Shown here: piece after piece, positions 25,840 to 33,946 of the stretch
Layout: each line of letters starts with the position of its first letter
How positions within the stretch are numbered: the first letter of the stretch is position 1
NCBI GenBank assembly: GCA_017447625.1
Contig: JAFSNB010000006.1
Location: 1 to 42,449 of the forward strand
DNA from: Bacteroidaceae bacterium
GTDB taxonomy: Bacteria; Bacteroidota; Bacteroidia; Bacteroidales; Bacteroidaceae
DNA: 42,449 nt
Direction: 5' to 3'
Translations under genes and position numbers: made by a program
Notes under the pieces: model-generated
Told to the model about the DNA's origin: nothing
What the model saw: only the letters and a program-made list of their open reading frames with translations
Databases searched by the model: none

Positions 25840-25857
25840 AACCCCCCAAGGGGGGTT
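25840..25857. repeat. GC-rich hairpin upstream of the outer-membrane factor
   Basis: AACCCCCC and GGGGGGTT flank a 2-nt centre, 16 bp before the ATG at 25824. It belongs with the other GC-rich repeats at 25931-25990, 11937-11990 and 33890-33935. Confidence 0.75.
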
Positions 25858-25863
25858 GGGAGA

Positions 25864-25924
25864 GTTTAAGGGGTTTAAGAGTTTAAAGGGTTTAAGGGGT
25901 TTAAGAGTTTAAGGGGTTTAAGAG
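25864..25924. repeat. 9-bp gtttaag(g/a)g array supplying the pump stop codon
   Basis: About seven degenerate copies of gtttaaggg/gtttaagag. The RND pump stop (tta at 25918-25920) is inside the last copy. Confidence 0.88.
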
Positions 25925-28900
25925 AGTCCCCCCACCGGGGGGATTGAGGGGGGCCTCTCCCCACCGGGGGGATTGAGGGGGGCCTCTCCCTGAAATCGCT
26001 CATGCAGTCTCTGGAATACGATGAAGAACGCGGGAACAACGAAGAGCAGGGCAATGGTGCCTATGCTCATGCCGCCAATGACTCCCAGCGCAAGGGCGCG
26101 GTTACCGTTGGCACCGGCTCCACCCTCTATAACGAGGGGTATCATACCAATAATCATCGTGAGGACGGTCATCAGAATCGGGCGCAGGCGCTCCTTACAA
26201 GCCTCGAAGGCTGCTTCGGGGATGCTCAAGCCCTGTGCGCGGCGCTCGGAAGCGAACTCCGTGATGAGGATGGCTGTTTTGGCCAAGAGGCCGATGAGCA
26301 TAATAACACCCGTCTGCAGGTAGATATTGTTGTCCATGCCCGGAATCTGATACTTGTAGCCAATAAAGGCAAACACGAAGGCACCCATCAGTCCGAAGGG
26401 CACACTGAAGAGCACAGCCCACGGTGTGAACCATGAGTTGTAGAGCGAAGCCAGGATGAGATAGATAAGGATAGCGCACACGAGGTAGATGATGGCCGTG
26501 GCATTGGAACCGGAAGCTTCCTCCAACTCACGCGACATGCCGCTGTACTCATAGCTGGCAGTTGCGGGCATCTCTTCCTTGAACACCTCGGCAATAACCT
26601 TGTGGACGTCGCCCTCGGTGTAGCCGTTGCCCGGAGTCACGTAGCAGGTGATGCTCTGGAACAGGTTGAAGTGTTCAATGTTGGAAGGACCAACAATCTG
26701 CTTCAGAGAGACGAACTCAGAGATGGGGGCCATCTTGCCGCCCTTCACCTGCATGAAGATGTTCTGCAGTGACTGCGGGTCGAGGCGGTATTCGGGCGAG
26801 GCGGCGGCCATGATGCGATAAACCTTGCCGAACTGGTTGAAGTTGCCGATGTAAGCGCCACCGCAGTAGGCGCCAAGCGTGTTGAGCACATCGGCGGGCG
26901 ACACTCCAGCACGGTCGCACTGTGACGCATCGACATCGACCTGATACTTGGGGAATCGCTCCGAGTAGGTAGACATAGCAGAGGCTATTTCCGGACGCTC
27001 AGACAGCTTTGCCATGAAGCGCTCCGTCTGGCGGGCAAATTCAGAGAGATTGCCATCGGTGGGATCCTCCACAACGAGGTTGATGTCGTTGCTCGTACCG
27101 TAGCCGGGAATCTGCGGCATCACGAAGGGGACAACCACCAGTTCCTTGATGTCATTACAGTCCATGACGAAACGCTCTGCTACGAAGGCGAGCATGTGGT
27201 CTATACCCTCGCGCTCGTCCCAGTTCTTCAGGCGCACAACCATCGTGGCGTAGTTGGAACCGGCACCCGTAAGCATAGCGTAGCCGCAGCTTACGGCATA
27301 GCTCTCCAGCTCAGGTATCTTCTTCACCTTTTCCTCCACTTTCTTCACAATCTCGCGGGTCTGCTTCAGCGTGGTACCCTCGGGGGCGTGAATCTCAACG
27401 AGGAACACGCCCTGGTCCTCCTGAGGCACGAGGCCTGAGGGCAGGCTCTTCATGAAGAACACGAGAAGCCCGGCTGCTACGGCCAGCAGCACCCACGAGA
27501 ATATGGGGCGTTTGATGAATTTCCGCACAGCACCGCTGTATTTGTTGGAGATGGCGTTGTAACTCACCTCGTAAGCTTTCTTTGTGTAATAGGTGAGGCT
27601 CTTGCCGGATTCTTTGCCCTCCGTCACGCGCATCATGATGGCGCAGAGCGCCGGGCAGAGCGTGAGAGCCGAAATGCAAGACAGACCCACTGACGAGGCT
27701 ATCGTGACGCCGAACTGAGTGAAGAACGTGCCCGATGTGCCTGGCATGAACATCACGGGAACAAACACAGCCATGAAGACCAGGGTACATGAGACCACAG
27801 CCACCGACACCTCATTCATGGCCTGGCGAGTAGCCTCGCGGGCATCCGAGATGCCGTTCTCCATCTTCGCCATGACAGCCTCAACCACCACGATGGCATC
27901 ATCCACTACCGTACCGATAGCCAGCACCAGCGCGAACAGTGTCAAGATGTTCAGCGAGAAGCCTGCCATCTTGACGATGGCGAAGGTACCAAGCAGCGAC
28001 ACAATGATGGAGATGGACGGGATAAGCGTGGCCTTGAAATTCTGAAGGAAGAAGAACACCACCAGAATCACGAGTATGACGGCAATGACAAGCGTCTCTA
28101 TCACGTTGTGGAAGGCGGCGAAAAGGAAGTCGTCGCTGGTCATCAGCGTCACGAATTCAATTCCCGCAGGCATCGTCTGCTTCATCTCCTCAAACGTCTT
28201 GTTGATGCTGGCGTTCACCTCCGTGGCGTTGGCACCCGGAGCAGCAAACACCAGGAACATGGCGCCCGGACGGTCCATGATGCTAGACGTAAAGTTGTAG
28301 CTCATGGCACCTATCTTCACCTCAGCCACATCGCTCAGATGGAGCAGATGGCCTCCGTCGCTGGTGCGCACAACGATGTCGTTGAACTCCTCAACCGTCT
28401 TCAGTGTGCCCTTATACTGCATGGAGTACTGGTATGAGTTCTCCGACTGCTCACCCAGTGAACCCACTGCCGCCACGAAGCTCTGCCCGCCGATGGCGGC
28501 GAAGATGTCGTTGGGCGTAAGTCCGTATTGGGCCATTACATCGGGCTTCATCCAAATGCGAAGGGCATAGGTGTTACCGAAACTCTGCACGTTACCAACG
28601 CCGGTGATACGCATCAGGCGCGGCTTAACGTTGATATCGACATAGTTTGACACGAAGTCCTCATCGTACTTGCCGTCGGAGCTGCGCACGGCAAAAATCT
28701 GCAGGATGTTATTCTGGCGCTTCTCCACTTTCACGCCGACCTTGTTCACATCGGCCGGCAGCAGGGCCTGCGCGCGGCTAACGCGGTTCTGCACGTTCAC
28801 AGTTGCCATGTCCGGGTCGGTGCCTTGCTTGAAATAAACATTGATTTCCACAGAACCGTCGGACGACGCCTTGGAGGTCATGTAAGTCATGTCTGTCACA

Positions 28901-29115
28901 CCGTTGATGGCTTCTTCCAGAGGCTGGATGACCGACTTCATAATGGTGTTCTCATCGGCTCCGGAATAACTGGTGGATATCTGCACCGTGGGAGGCGCAA
29001 TATCGGGGTATTGCTCGACAGGCAGCGTATTAATCGATATGTAGCCCACCAGCGCAATCACAATCGAGAGGGCGCACGCCATCACATATTTATTGATAAA
29101 TATATTGTTCTTCAT
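25918..29115 (-). CDS. RND multidrug efflux pump (AcrB/HAE1 family), repeat-encoded C-terminus
   Basis: The 1065-residue inner-membrane antiporter would export drugs or bile-like compounds using the proton gradient. The first membrane helix (VMACALSIVIALVGYISI), the duplicated porter regions, and 12 membrane segments are apparent. The proton-relay Asp pair is at 405-406 in GTVVDDAIVVVEAV, equal to D407/D408 of E. coli AcrB. The natural C-terminus should end near FFIVFQRLHERF. Here about 25 more residues (GEAPLNPPGGERPPSIPPVGG) follow, encoded by two copies of a 29-bp GC-rich repeat read in different frames, and the stop is contributed by a neighbouring 9-bp array. Adaptor and channel genes flank it. 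Confidence 0.94.
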   Translation of the reverse strand: MKNNIFINKYVMACALSIVIALVGYISINTLPVEQYPDIAPPTVQISTSYSGADENTIMKSVIQPLEEAINGVTDMTYMTSKASSDGSVEINVYFKQGTDPDMATVNVQNRVSRAQALLPADVNKVGVKVEKRQNNILQIFAVRSSDGKYDEDFVSNYVDINVKPRLMRITGVGNVQSFGNTYALRIWMKPDVMAQYGLTPNDIFAAIGGQSFVAAVGSLGEQSENSYQYSMQYKGTLKTVEEFNDIVVRTSDGGHLLHLSDVAEVKIGAMSYNFTSSIMDRPGAMFLVFAAPGANATEVNASINKTFEEMKQTMPAGIEFVTLMTSDDFLFAAFHNVIETLVIAVILVILVVFFFLQNFKATLIPSISIIVSLLGTFAIVKMAGFSLNILTLFALVLAIGTVVDDAIVVVEAVMAKMENGISDAREATRQAMNEVSVAVVSCTLVFMAVFVPVMFMPGTSGTFFTQFGVTIASSVGLSCISALTLCPALCAIMMRVTEGKESGKSLTYYTKKAYEVSYNAISNKYSGAVRKFIKRPIFSWVLLAVAAGLLVFFMKSLPSGLVPQEDQGVFLVEIHAPEGTTLKQTREIVKKVEEKVKKIPELESYAVSCGYAMLTGAGSNYATMVVRLKNWDEREGIDHMLAFVAERFVMDCNDIKELVVVPFVMPQIPGYGTSNDINLVVEDPTDGNLSEFARQTERFMAKLSERPEIASAMSTYSERFPKYQVDVDASQCDRAGVSPADVLNTLGAYCGGAYIGNFNQFGKVYRIMAAASPEYRLDPQSLQNIFMQVKGGKMAPISEFVSLKQIVGPSNIEHFNLFQSITCYVTPGNGYTEGDVHKVIAEVFKEEMPATASYEYSGMSRELEEASGSNATAIIYLVCAILIYLILASLYNSWFTPWAVLFSVPFGLMGAFVFAFIGYKYQIPGMDNNIYLQTGVIMLIGLLAKTAILITEFASERRAQGLSIPEAAFEACKERLRPILMTVLTMIIGMIPLVIEGGAGANGNRALALGVIGGMSIGTIALLFVVPAFFIVFQRLHERFQGEAPLNPPGGERPPSIPPVGGLS
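25931..25990. repeat. 29-bp GC-rich tandem repeat in the 3' end of the pump gene
   Basis: Two near-identical units (ccaccggggggattgagg...) are offset by exactly 29 bp (25934 and 25963). They are translated as the last residues of the pump. Each unit can pair CCCC with GGGG. Confidence 0.9.
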
Positions 29116-29164
29116 CTTTGGGAATTGCGTTATAACGGAATTAAGGTATTACGAGATGACTCTG

Positions 29165-30268
29165 TCAGAACAGAACCTTTTGACCCTCCATTACGTTGTT
29201 AGCTCCAGTGGTCACAATCTTGTCACCCTCCTTGAGACCACTCCTGATGATAAAGTCCTTGCCGTTGCCAGTGTCTTCCATTGTCACGTCAACGGCGGTT
29301 GCAGTGCTGTCAGGCAGTACCTTATACGCGAAAGACTTGTCTTGCAAGCGCACTATGGCAATCTGGGGAACCACTATAACGCCCTTCTCTTCGTAGGGCA
29401 TCACGACCGAGCCCTGCACGCCAGAATAGAGATGGCCGTCGGGGTTGGGGAACGTGGCCTTACAGGACAAAGAGCCCGTGGCGGCATTCACCATGCCGGT
29501 AGCACTGGTGATACGGCCCTTGTGCGGATACTCCGTGCCGTTCTTCATCACGAAGGTCACGTCGGGGAAATTCTTCAGCGCGTCCTCAAGCTTGCCCTTG
29601 TAGCCGGCAGCCACAGCCTCTTCAAGCAGTGACTCCGTGACGCTGAACTCCGCGTCCATCATCGTGTTGCCGCTGACTATGGTCAGGAGTGTGCCCGGCG
29701 ACACCTGATCGCCTGTGCGTACGGGGACTTCGCCGATAAGACCTGCCACGGGAGCCGTAATTGTGCAGAAACCGAGATTCACTTTCGCACGGTTCACCGA
29801 CGCGCGGGCCTGAGCCACAGCCGCCTGAGCCTGCTTGTACGAGTTCTCGGAGTTGTCCAGCATATACTGGCTCACGATATTCTTCTCTATCAGTTTCTTG
29901 TTGCTCTCGAACTCCATGCGGGCGCTGTTCTCCGAGGCCAGAGCAGCCTGCAGATTGGCTTCGGCCGCCTCCAGATCCAGTTGCGCGTTGCGCTGGTCTA
30001 TCACGAAGAGCGTCTGCCCCTTCTTCACCTGCTGACCCTCAGTGACGCATATCTGCATCAGCTGTCCGCTCACCTGCGGTGAGATAGTCACGTCGGTCTG
30101 TCCCTTCAGTCTTGCGCTGAACTTAATCGGCACGGTGATGTCCGTCTTCTCCACAGTCATAGTTTCGAACGACGACTGCGTCTGCTTGGGCATATCGATG
30201 CCGCAAGCGGTCACTCCGACCAGCGTGGCTAGCATCATGGCCCACGTAATTACATTGTTTCTTTTCAT
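29165..30268 (-). CDS. RND efflux periplasmic adaptor (AcrA family lipoprotein)
   Basis: The 367-residue membrane-fusion protein links pump and channel across the periplasm. It carries a lipoprotein signal (WAMMLATLVGVTAC, Cys22), the biotinyl-lipoyl-like first half (RLKGQTDVTISPQVSGQLMQI), a helical hairpin (NLQAALASENSARMEFESNKKLIEKN ... QAQAAVAQARASVNRAKVNLGF), the second lipoyl half (TITAPVAGLIGEVPVRTGD) and the beta-barrel and membrane-proximal domains ending GANNVMEGQKVLF. It is the first gene of the operon; the pump begins 49 bp downstream. No regulator gene (TetR/MarR) is adjacent. Confidence 0.93.
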   Translation of the reverse strand: MKRNNVITWAMMLATLVGVTACGIDMPKQTQSSFETMTVEKTDITVPIKFSARLKGQTDVTISPQVSGQLMQICVTEGQQVKKGQTLFVIDQRNAQLDLEAAEANLQAALASENSARMEFESNKKLIEKNIVSQYMLDNSENSYKQAQAAVAQARASVNRAKVNLGFCTITAPVAGLIGEVPVRTGDQVSPGTLLTIVSGNTMMDAEFSVTESLLEEAVAAGYKGKLEDALKNFPDVTFVMKNGTEYPHKGRITSATGMVNAATGSLSCKATFPNPDGHLYSGVQGSVVMPYEEKGVIVVPQIAIVRLQDKSFAYKVLPDSTATAVDVTMEDTGNGKDFIIRSGLKEGDKIVTTGANNVMEGQKVLF

Positions 30269-30311
30269 GTTTTAGGCTTTATTTCTTAAGTTTGATTGCT
30301 CTTTGTGGGCG

Positions 30312-30319
30312 CAAAGATA
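30312..30319 (-). promoter_or_regulatory. Candidate -7 element of the efflux operon
   Basis: The minus strand reads TATCTTTG, 43 bp upstream of the adaptor ATG. A -33 TTTG at the right distance is not evident. Confidence 0.5.
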
Positions 30320-30414
30320 CAATAATTTAGATAAAAGAGAAAAGAGAAGGATGAAAAATGAAAATTGACACAAAAATTCCCTACGGCCGTGAGCAAGTTG
30401 TCGGGATTTTATTG

Positions 30415-30454
30415 TACTTTTGCCGCAGAAAACGATAACGATAACGATAACGAT
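30415..30454 (+). promoter_or_regulatory. -7 element and 6-bp repeat leader of the C_GCAxxG gene
   Basis: TACTTTTG (30415-30422) is a candidate -7 box. It is followed by four perfect AACGAT hexamers (30431-30454) that end 5 bp before the ATG at 30460, so the mRNA leader would consist almost only of this repeat. Confidence 0.65.
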
Positions 30455-30459
30455 AAATT

Positions 30460-30942
30460 ATGAGTGACAAGGAATTGGATGAGCGCGTGGCTCGGGCTGT
30501 GGATAACTTCATGGCGGGCTATGGCTGCTGTCAGAGTGTGGTGGCAGCGTTCGCAGATATCTACGGGCTGGACGAAGTGATGGCCAAGCGCATCGCGGCG
30601 GGTTTCGGCGGCGGCGTGGGCCGTCTGCGTATGATGTGCGGCGCGGTGTCGGGCATAGTGATGCTCGTGGGACTGGAGTGCGGACAGACAGAAGGAAGCG
30701 ACCGCGCCGGGAAGTCGGCCTGCTACAAGGTGGTGCAGGAACTTCTGGCACGGTCGGAACGTGAGAACGGCAGTCTTATCTGTGCAGAAATCTTAGGGCT
30801 GAACGGGCACGACAAGGCTCATTGTACCTACGAGGCTTCGCCCCGCACAGCTGAGTACTACAAGACGCGGCCCTGCGCTGCTAAAGTGGAAAGCGCTGCA
30901 CGGATTTTCGCCGACTACCTTAAATCAATTCATAATTCATAA
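30460..30942 (+). CDS. C_GCAxxG_C_C family protein
   Basis: The 160-residue protein shows the family cysteine pattern: GYGCCQSVVAAF (C23, C24), then GFGGGVGRLRMMCGAVSGIVMLVGLECG with the CGAxxG core, then LICAEILGL and a final RPCAAKV. There is no lipoprotein lipobox or convincing signal peptide. The family is thought to be redox-active or metal-binding because of its conserved Cys set; its role is not established. The last residues SIHNS and the stop codon (30940-30942) are encoded by an attcata-type 7-bp array, so the native C-terminus probably ended near FADYLK. Confidence 0.85.
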   Translation: MSDKELDERVARAVDNFMAGYGCCQSVVAAFADIYGLDEVMAKRIAAGFGGGVGRLRMMCGAVSGIVMLVGLECGQTEGSDRAGKSACYKVVQELLARSERENGSLICAEILGLNGHDKAHCTYEASPRTAEYYKTRPCAAKVESAARIFADYLKSIHNS

Positions 30943-31180
30943 TGCATAATACATAATTTGCTGCGCGATGCTTTTGTTTTTTTACATGTAATTACCACGA
31001 GATTTGTCGCAGACCCACGACCTTGGAGTAATTTGTCCATATATTAATGATAAATTAACGGGTTAATTAATGGCAATTAATGTTGAAGATTTAAATCCGT
31101 TGAATCCGCGTAATCCGTTGTTTGAATTATTGCGGTGCGCAGCTCAATTATGCATTAAGAATTAAGAATTAAGAATTATG
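30928..31180. repeat. Composite intergenic repeat element with inverted ends, copy 1
   Basis: The left end has attcataatgcataat-type units then GCTGCGCGATGC (30960-30971). The right end has the same modules inverted: TGCGCAGC then aattatgcattaagaatt units. Inside lie ACATGTAATTACC (30984-30996), a 30-bp core (30997-31026) shared exactly with 37714-37743, an AT-rich ttaatgataaattaa stretch and AATCCGTT-type units (31094-31121). Its two ends supply the stop codons of both flanking genes (30940-30942 and 31169-31171). Confidence 0.75.
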
Positions 31181-32122
31181 CATTAGTCTGAGTTCTTCGC
31201 CCACATACTCCAGTTCGGCGATCTTGACGCTGCGGAGCCAGGTGCGGCCGCCGGAGGGAACGCTGTCGTGGTGTAGGAGGAAGACGCGACCGCGCCATTC
31301 AACTATGCTGTGGTGGGTGGTCCAGCCTACTACGGGCTGAAGCAGCTCACCGCGGAAGCGGAAGGGGCCGTAGGGCGAACGACTGGTGGCGTAGCAGAGC
31401 AGATGAGAGTCGCCTGTGGAATAGCTGAAATAATAGATGCCGTTGTGCTTGTGCAGCCACGATGCCTCGAAGAATCGGTGCGGGTCGTCGGCACGCAGGG
31501 GTTGGCCGTTGTCGTCAGTGATGATGACGGGACGGGGCTCCTCGGCAAACTGGGTGACATCCTCAGTCATACGGACCACACGTGAGGGCAGAGCGGGCTC
31601 TGCTCCCTCGGGCAAGATGGCGCTCTCCAGAGCTTTGTTATCGCGATAACGCTGCAACTGACCGCCCCACAAGCCGCCGAAATAGACATAGACCTCGCCG
31701 TCGTCGTCCTTGAAGGCGCAGGGGTCGATGCTGTAACTGCCGCGAATGGGGTCAGCGAGCGGTTTGAACGGGCCTGCGGGTGTGTCGCTTACGGCAACGC
31801 CGAGACGGAAGATGTCGGTCTGATCCTTGAGGCAGTAGATGAGGTAGTACTTACCGTTCTTCTCCACGACATCGTTGTCCCAGAGCTGGCGTCCGTGCCA
31901 GGGGATTTCGTCTTTATCCAGAACGCAGCCGAGGTCTTTTGCCTCTAACTGGTCGGGGTCGTCGAGACAGAGCACGTGGTAGTCGCGCATGTCGAAGTGG
32001 TCGCCGTTGTCATTCTCGGGGATTCCACTCTCGCGGTCGTGTGACGGATAGATGTAAAGGCGGTCGCCAAAGACGTGACCCGAGGGGTCCGCCATGTAAT
32101 CGGATGGAAATAGGTAACGCAT
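31169..32122 (-). CDS. Cytoplasmic glycoside hydrolase family 43 enzyme
   Basis: The 317-residue five-bladed propeller enzyme has no signal peptide. GH43 catalytic residues are visible: base Asp12 in YMADPSGHV, the pKa-modulating Asp in YSIDPCAFKDDDG, and acid Glu219 in HRFFEASWLHKHNG. GH43 enzymes are mostly beta-xylosidases or alpha-L-arabinofuranosidases; which one applies cannot be decided here. It starts 81 bp downstream of a GPH sugar symporter on the same strand, so it probably hydrolyses imported oligosaccharides. The last residues LMHNS and the stop are encoded by an intergenic-type repeat. Confidence 0.88.
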   Translation of the reverse strand: MRYLFPSDYMADPSGHVFGDRLYIYPSHDRESGIPENDNGDHFDMRDYHVLCLDDPDQLEAKDLGCVLDKDEIPWHGRQLWDNDVVEKNGKYYLIYCLKDQTDIFRLGVAVSDTPAGPFKPLADPIRGSYSIDPCAFKDDDGEVYVYFGGLWGGQLQRYRDNKALESAILPEGAEPALPSRVVRMTEDVTQFAEEPRPVIITDDNGQPLRADDPHRFFEASWLHKHNGIYYFSYSTGDSHLLCYATSRSPYGPFRFRGELLQPVVGWTTHHSIVEWRGRVFLLHHDSVPSGGRTWLRSVKIAELEYVGEELRLMHNS

Positions 32123-32197
32123 AGATTGAATTTACGATTGGACTATTTACGATTTACTATTTATTTACGATTTTACGATTTTACATTTTACATTCTG
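32123..32197. repeat. tttacgat/tttacatt array between symporter and GH43
   Basis: Degenerate 7-8 bp units (tttacgatt, tttactatt, ttttacatt) fill the 81-bp gap between the two cotranscribed genes. Confidence 0.8.
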
Positions 32198-32203
32198 CAC
32201 AGA

Positions 32204-33622
32204 TTACCCTTTCGCCTCGATCTCTTTGTTGATCTGGTCGATGACGTCGTCGGTGAGTTCGTAGCGGGAGATGATGAACATAGCGAGGAGGAGCAGGGAG
32301 GCGGGTATAACGCACATCAGCCAGAGGATGCCCTCTTCAGCCATCGGAGTCTGATCTATGGTGTCGGGGTTGTAGCTAACGTATGCCAGGATGGCGGGAG
32401 CAACGACGCTGCCAAGGGTCATTCCAGCCTTGAAGAAGATGCCTGTGAGGGCGTTCACGATACCGGCGATGCGCTTGCCGCTCTTATATTCGCCGTAGGA
32501 GATAACCTCGGGAACAAGCGCCCACATATAACCGGTGGCCACGATGACACCGGTGGACTTCACGAACTGAGCCACATAAACCAGCCACATATCGGGATTC
32601 TCCATCTTAGCCACGACGTAGAGGAACGCCATTCCGAAAATGGCCACGCTGAGGAAGATATAGAACATGTTCTTCTTGCCGACCAGACGCTTGATGGCGG
32701 GAACGAGCGGCATAAAGATGAAGGCCGGAGCGGAACCGAGACCCATGAAGAGGGCCAGCTGGTCGGCTGTGGCGTGCATGTTACTGTTCATGAAATAGGC
32801 TCCGGCGGCGTTGCCTATGGACATCATGGAGAAGGCGGTGATGAAGAAGAAGGCGATGACGCGCAGCGGACGGTTGTGGAAGAACTCCATCCACAAGTCG
32901 GACACCTTCACCTTGGCGCTCTCTTCGGCGCTCATAACCACACGCTCCTTACACTGTGTGAAGCAGAAGAGGAGCAGGGCGAGACCCACGCAGGCGTAGA
33001 TGGCCATTGTCGTGAACCAAGCCGTAGGGTCTTTGGGCAGTCCGTCGGTCTCCTCGGTGGTGAAGTGGGAGATAAGCAGGGGAAGGCCCGAAGCCACAGC
33101 CAGACCGCCGCAGTTGGCCATAAACATACGTACGGAGGTGAGTATGGTGATCTCGTTGGTGTCGCGTGTGAGCGAGGAGTTCAGGGCTCCGTAAGGCACG
33201 TTGACAAAAGTGTAGAGCAATGTCATCGCAATATAAGTGATGTAGGCATAGAGCAGCGAGGGCGCAAAGCCGTTCCAGAAACACAGAATGGCGAAGCCCG
33301 AGAGGGGTATGCCGACGAATACGAGGTAGGAGCGGTACTTGCCGAGCCGTGGGTTGTGCTTGTCGATGAGGGCTCCGACGATAGGGTCCCAAATCACGTT
33401 GGCCACGTTGCCTACGGTGAACATCACCGATACATCAACGGCGTCGAGGCCGTAGATGTCGGTGTAGAAGAACAGCAGGTACATGCATGTGACCTGGAAG
33501 ATGAGGTTCTGCGCGAGATCGCCTGATCCGAAGCCGATGCGCTGCAACCATGAGAGGTGATAGAAGCCGCTGCCCTGAGCGCCAGTGGCGGGGTTAGCGC
33601 TTGTCTGAGTGTTGTCTTGCAT
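32204..33622 (-). CDS. GPH-family glycoside:cation symporter
   Basis: The 472-residue inner-membrane protein has about 12 membrane helices and belongs to the glycoside-pentoside-hexuronide (MFS_2) transporters, which import sugars with Na or H ions. Family marks are LIFQVTCMYLLFFYTDIYGLDA, GNVANVIWDPIVGALIDKHNPRLGKYRSYLVF (the conserved D-P-x2-G-x3-D and G-K-YR loop) and GYMWALVPEVISYGEYKSGKRIAGIVNA. By position its likely cargo is a xylo- or arabino-oligosaccharide handled by the downstream GH43. It is divergent from the secreted GH5-GH43 enzyme, sharing the 324-bp upstream region. Confidence 0.9.
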   Translation of the reverse strand: MQDNTQTSANPATGAQGSGFYHLSWLQRIGFGSGDLAQNLIFQVTCMYLLFFYTDIYGLDAVDVSVMFTVGNVANVIWDPIVGALIDKHNPRLGKYRSYLVFVGIPLSGFAILCFWNGFAPSLLYAYITYIAMTLLYTFVNVPYGALNSSLTRDTNEITILTSVRMFMANCGGLAVASGLPLLISHFTTEETDGLPKDPTAWFTTMAIYACVGLALLLFCFTQCKERVVMSAEESAKVKVSDLWMEFFHNRPLRVIAFFFITAFSMMSIGNAAGAYFMNSNMHATADQLALFMGLGSAPAFIFMPLVPAIKRLVGKKNMFYIFLSVAIFGMAFLYVVAKMENPDMWLVYVAQFVKSTGVIVATGYMWALVPEVISYGEYKSGKRIAGIVNALTGIFFKAGMTLGSVVAPAILAYVSYNPDTIDQTPMAEEGILWLMCVIPASLLLLAMFIISRYELTDDVIDQINKEIEAKG

Positions 33623-33946
33623 TGATTATTAGTTTTGATTGATTTTCGCTACAAAGGTATATGTTTTTGCGCAAACGACATTAAAGCCACGTCACAAACT
33701 GTTTTATTTTTGTCTCTTTTTCGCAAAAATGGACAATTTACATATAATATTCTAAGAATTTTGTGCTTGAGTTCAGAATTACTTTGTACATTTGCGGCGA
33801 TTATTGCAATTCTTAATTCATAATTTATAATGCATAATTAGGCTGCGCACAGCCTATAACCAAAGATATATAAAAACAACACTCGTCCTCATTCTGCTCC
33901 CTCCCTTCAGGGAGGGCGGGGGGAGAGTCCTCAAATTCACAATAAC
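33623..33946. promoter_or_regulatory. 324-bp divergent control region of the symporter and GH5-GH43 genes
   Basis: Leftward, CAAAGGTA (33652-33659) reads as TACCTTTG for the symporter. Rightward, TACATTTG (33787-33794) with TTTG at 33760-33763 (23 bp apart, slightly wide) fits the GH5-GH43 gene. Between them an AT-rich stretch (33690-33750) is the likely place for operators. After the rightward -7 come an attcata array (33814-33840), the palindrome-like GGCTGCGCACAGCC (33841-33854) and a GC hairpin (33899-33916), all of which would lie in the 5' leader of the GH5-GH43 mRNA. Confidence 0.6.
33814..33935. repeat. Composite repeat in the leader of the GH5-GH43 gene
   Basis: Order: attcata/atgcata units, GGCTGCGCACAGCC, then the GC-rich repeat with stem CCCTCCC (33899-33905) and GGGAGGG (33910-33916) closing a TTCA loop. 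The hairpin ends 30 bp before the ATG. Confidence 0.8.

Noticed and set aside
25931-25990. Two 29-bp repeats as a CRISPR fragment
   Set aside because: The units are directly adjacent with no spacers and are GC-rich hairpins, so this is a tandem repeat and not a CRISPR array.
30997-31033. Conserved core as part of a tRNA gene (a GGTC...GACA-like arm on the minus strand)
   Set aside because: No acceptor stem, anticodon arm or proper T-loop could be folded from the surrounding sequence.
32126-33526. 466-codon open frame on the plus strand, antisense to the GPH symporter
   Set aside because: The translation is His/Glu/Gly-rich without any domain or membrane pattern, while the opposite strand encodes a complete symporter. 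It is a codon-bias shadow.
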